This document shows positions 62,658 through 64,000 of a DNA stretch of 64,000 nt, piece by piece. The position numbers and the translations under genes were made by a program. Every line of letters starts with the position of its first letter. Positions within the stretch are counted from its first letter, which is position 1. Source of the stretch: Chloroflexota bacterium (GTDB lineage Bacteria; Chloroflexota; Anaerolineae; Aggregatilineales; Phototrophicaceae); NCBI GenBank assembly GCA_011523515.1, contig WTGO01000017.1, forward strand, positions 1 to 64,000. Direction: 5' to 3'. The notes below the pieces were generated by a model that saw only the letters and a list, made by a program, of their open reading frames with translations, did not search any database and was not told the origin of the DNA.

Positions 62658-63218
62658 CTAAATCTCGACGTAGCGTTTCCAGATTTCCGGCCCCGAAACC
62701 AGCGCGATCACCAGGTAGCTGGTCCGCGGAGTCTTGGGTTCCCAGCGCAAACGCATGCCGGCGACATTATGCAAGCGATTGCCTTTGCGGTGGTTGCATT
62801 TGGCGCAGGCGCAGGCGGTATTGGACCAAGTGTCGCGGCCGCCTTTGCAGCGCGGGATGATGTGGTCGATGGTGAAATCACGCTTGCTGAGCACCTTGCC
62901 CCGGACTTGCGCGCCCAGCTTTACGCCGCAATAGATGCAGGTGTAGTCATCGCGCACAAGCACGCCTTTGCGGCTCCAATGCGACTTGCGGCGCGGCACA
63001 TTCACGAAGGACCGCAGCGCAATCACGGAGGGCACTTCGAATCTGTCGCGAACGGTCCTCAGGTAGAGTCCGGTCATCTCGACAGCGATCGCCTTGCCCC
63101 CGAGCAGCAAATTGAAAGCGCGCTGCACAGTAATCACTGACAGCGGTTCCCAGGTACTGCCGTTCAAGAGCAATACGCGTTGCTGCAAAACACCTGCCGT
63201 CGACACGATGCGCGGCAC
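62658..63218 (-). CDS. HNH endonuclease
   Basis: The 186-residue protein has a zinc-supported HNH domain: YTCIYCG, FTIDHIIPRCKGG (catalytic His), TWSNTACACAKCNHRKGN. The N-terminal part, VLLLNGSTWEPLSVITVQRA, is typical of the stand-alone HNH family found widely in bacteria with no intron or intein. It starts at a GTG, or at another GTG four codons downstream. Its role is unknown; family members are often annotated as restriction-like. Confidence 0.88.
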   Translation of the reverse strand: MPRIVSTAGVLQQRVLLLNGSTWEPLSVITVQRAFNLLLGGKAIAVEMTGLYLRTVRDRFEVPSVIALRSFVNVPRRKSHWSRKGVLVRDDYTCIYCGVKLGAQVRGKVLSKRDFTIDHIIPRCKGGRDTWSNTACACAKCNHRKGNRLHNVAGMRLRWEPKTPRTSYLVIALVSGPEIWKRYVEI

Positions 63219-63475
63219 CTTTCAACTCAGCCCAGGACCATTTCAATCGCTCGCACATATTATATACCACGAAAATTGTCGTTTGCCGAATGCGCGCTTG
63301 GCATTCAGACCAGTGGACGCACGGCGGACCCGCAGGTCAGCAGCGAGCAGGGCTCGCCATAACGCCGGGGTACAGTATGATGAGCGCGCCACCCTATGGT
63401 TGGCATTGCGTTTGGCGGCGGGATTAGCCCGCCCGCTACACGTACTACTGGAAAGGCAATTCACAGAGGCGGCGT

Positions 63476-64000
63476 ATGCTGGAGAAACCTGATTTTGCCG
63501 ATGTCAGGATCATCAAGCTGCTTGAATCTCATTATGCGCTTCGCGTTCGCGCCTTGGAATTCTTGCCCGTTGGCAACGACCAGCGCGCTTGGGCTTATCG
63601 CGTCGAGGCCGAGGCCGCTGTCTACTTTCTCAAGCTGCGCCGAGGCGGCACGCGGCCGGCTTCGCTGATCGCGCCGCACCATTTGAAGACCCAAGGCATT
63701 GAGCAAGTCGTGGCGCCGCTTGAGACGGTTGCTGGCGGGCTGCTGACGTCCGCAGGCGACTATGACCTAATCCTGTACCCCTTCATTGACGGCAGATCCG
63801 CCTGGCGGATGGCGATACCGCCGTCAAATTGGCGCGCATGGGGGGCGATTATGCGCCGCATCCACAGCAGCTCGCTCAGCTCGCACGGGCTTGACGTGGT
63901 TGAACGTGAAGTCTTCGGGGTGAAGTGGTTGGATACGCTCGGCCGCGTGGAAGATTTATTGGGTCGGGGCGGCTATCGCGGCGAAGTCGCGGAAGCGGCG
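63476..64000 (+). CDS. Phosphotransferase of the APH/choline-kinase type, 3' end outside window
   Basis: The frame begins at an ATG preceded by CAGAGG and remains open for 175 codons to the right edge. It has a kinase-like N-lobe (LPVGNDQRAWAYRVEAEA, YFLKLRRGG with the ATP-binding Lys) and LILYPFIDGRSAW before a helical region ending AIMRRIHSS, as in aminoglycoside or homoserine-type kinases. The catalytic HGD loop lies beyond the window. The substrate is unknown. A hairpin GGCGGG/CCCGCC lies upstream near 63418-63434. Confidence 0.78.
   Translation, partial: MLEKPDFADVRIIKLLESHYALRVRALEFLPVGNDQRAWAYRVEAEAAVYFLKLRRGGTRPASLIAPHHLKTQGIEQVVAPLETVAGGLLTSAGDYDLILYPFIDGRSAWRMAIPPSNWRAWGAIMRRIHSSSLSSHGLDVVEREVFGVKWLDTLGRVEDLLGRGGYRGEVAEAA

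Noticed and set aside
62658..63218. HNH protein as a homing endonuclease marking an intron or intein
   Set aside because: It is a stand-alone gene with its own start and no interrupted host gene around it.

Overview
The window reads as a chromosomal segment of a GC-rich bacterium with high gene density, short intergenic gaps and frequent GTG and TTG starts. Gene content (a B12-dependent ribonucleotide reductase, an infC-rpmI-rplT operon, a division and cell-wall cluster, type III pantothenate kinase, a large membrane Fe-S reductase of the ETF:quinone type, tRNAs without encoded CCA) and the style of the proteins suggest a Chloroflexota (Anaerolineae-like) genome. This lineage call is inference; no marker was aligned.

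Layout. 1-8.4 kb: a truncated M20 amidohydrolase, an N-acetyltransferase, coaX, an ADP-ribosylglycohydrolase, tRNA-Asn with its own promoter and terminator, a second acetyltransferase, an orphan solute-binding protein, a LOG-like protein and an acidic secreted protein. 8.4-13.2 kb (minus): tRNA-Ser(CGA), tadA, a small acidic protein ending in a clamp-binding-like peptide, malQ, hisS and a DinB-like protein. 13.4-20.6 kb (plus): Fe-S reductase, acetyltransferase, two tandem paralogous membrane glycosyltransferases and a methyltransferase. 20.6-28.9 kb (minus): lpdA, a SpoU-type rRNA methyltransferase, rplT-rpmI-infC, a small CxxC protein, an arginase-like protein, a SanA/YdcF-like protein and the class II ribonucleotide reductase. 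29.2-44.5 kb (minus): rsmH, ftsL-like, a division-type PBP, mraY, murD, ftsW, murG, two small membrane proteins, murC, murB, ftsQ, ftsA and ftsZ. No mraZ, murE, murF or ddl lies among them.

44.6-58.8 kb is the most accessory-looking part. uvrC is followed by a MntA/HepT toxin-antitoxin pair whose HepT frame carries an in-frame stop. A serine cluster (serB-like, HAD phosphatase, serA) comes next. Then a TetR gene opens a fatty-acid-oxidation-like series (short-chain dehydrogenase, hydroxyacyl-CoA dehydrogenase/hydratase fusion, thiolase) into which an Mrr-type nuclease and, on the opposite strand, a two-gene AAA ATPase plus DUF4276-like cassette are inserted. 58.8-64 kb holds a methyltransferase, a lipoprotein with a degenerate hydrolase fold, an M20 peptidase, a LysE-type exporter, an HNH endonuclease and the start of a phosphotransferase.

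The strongest leads are the division-cluster PBP, which has lost key residues in all three transpeptidase motifs; the ATPase/DUF4276-like cassette; the interrupted HepT; the apparent CTG start of infC; and the acidic protein ending in QMSLF. All calls come from reading the sequence; no database search was run.
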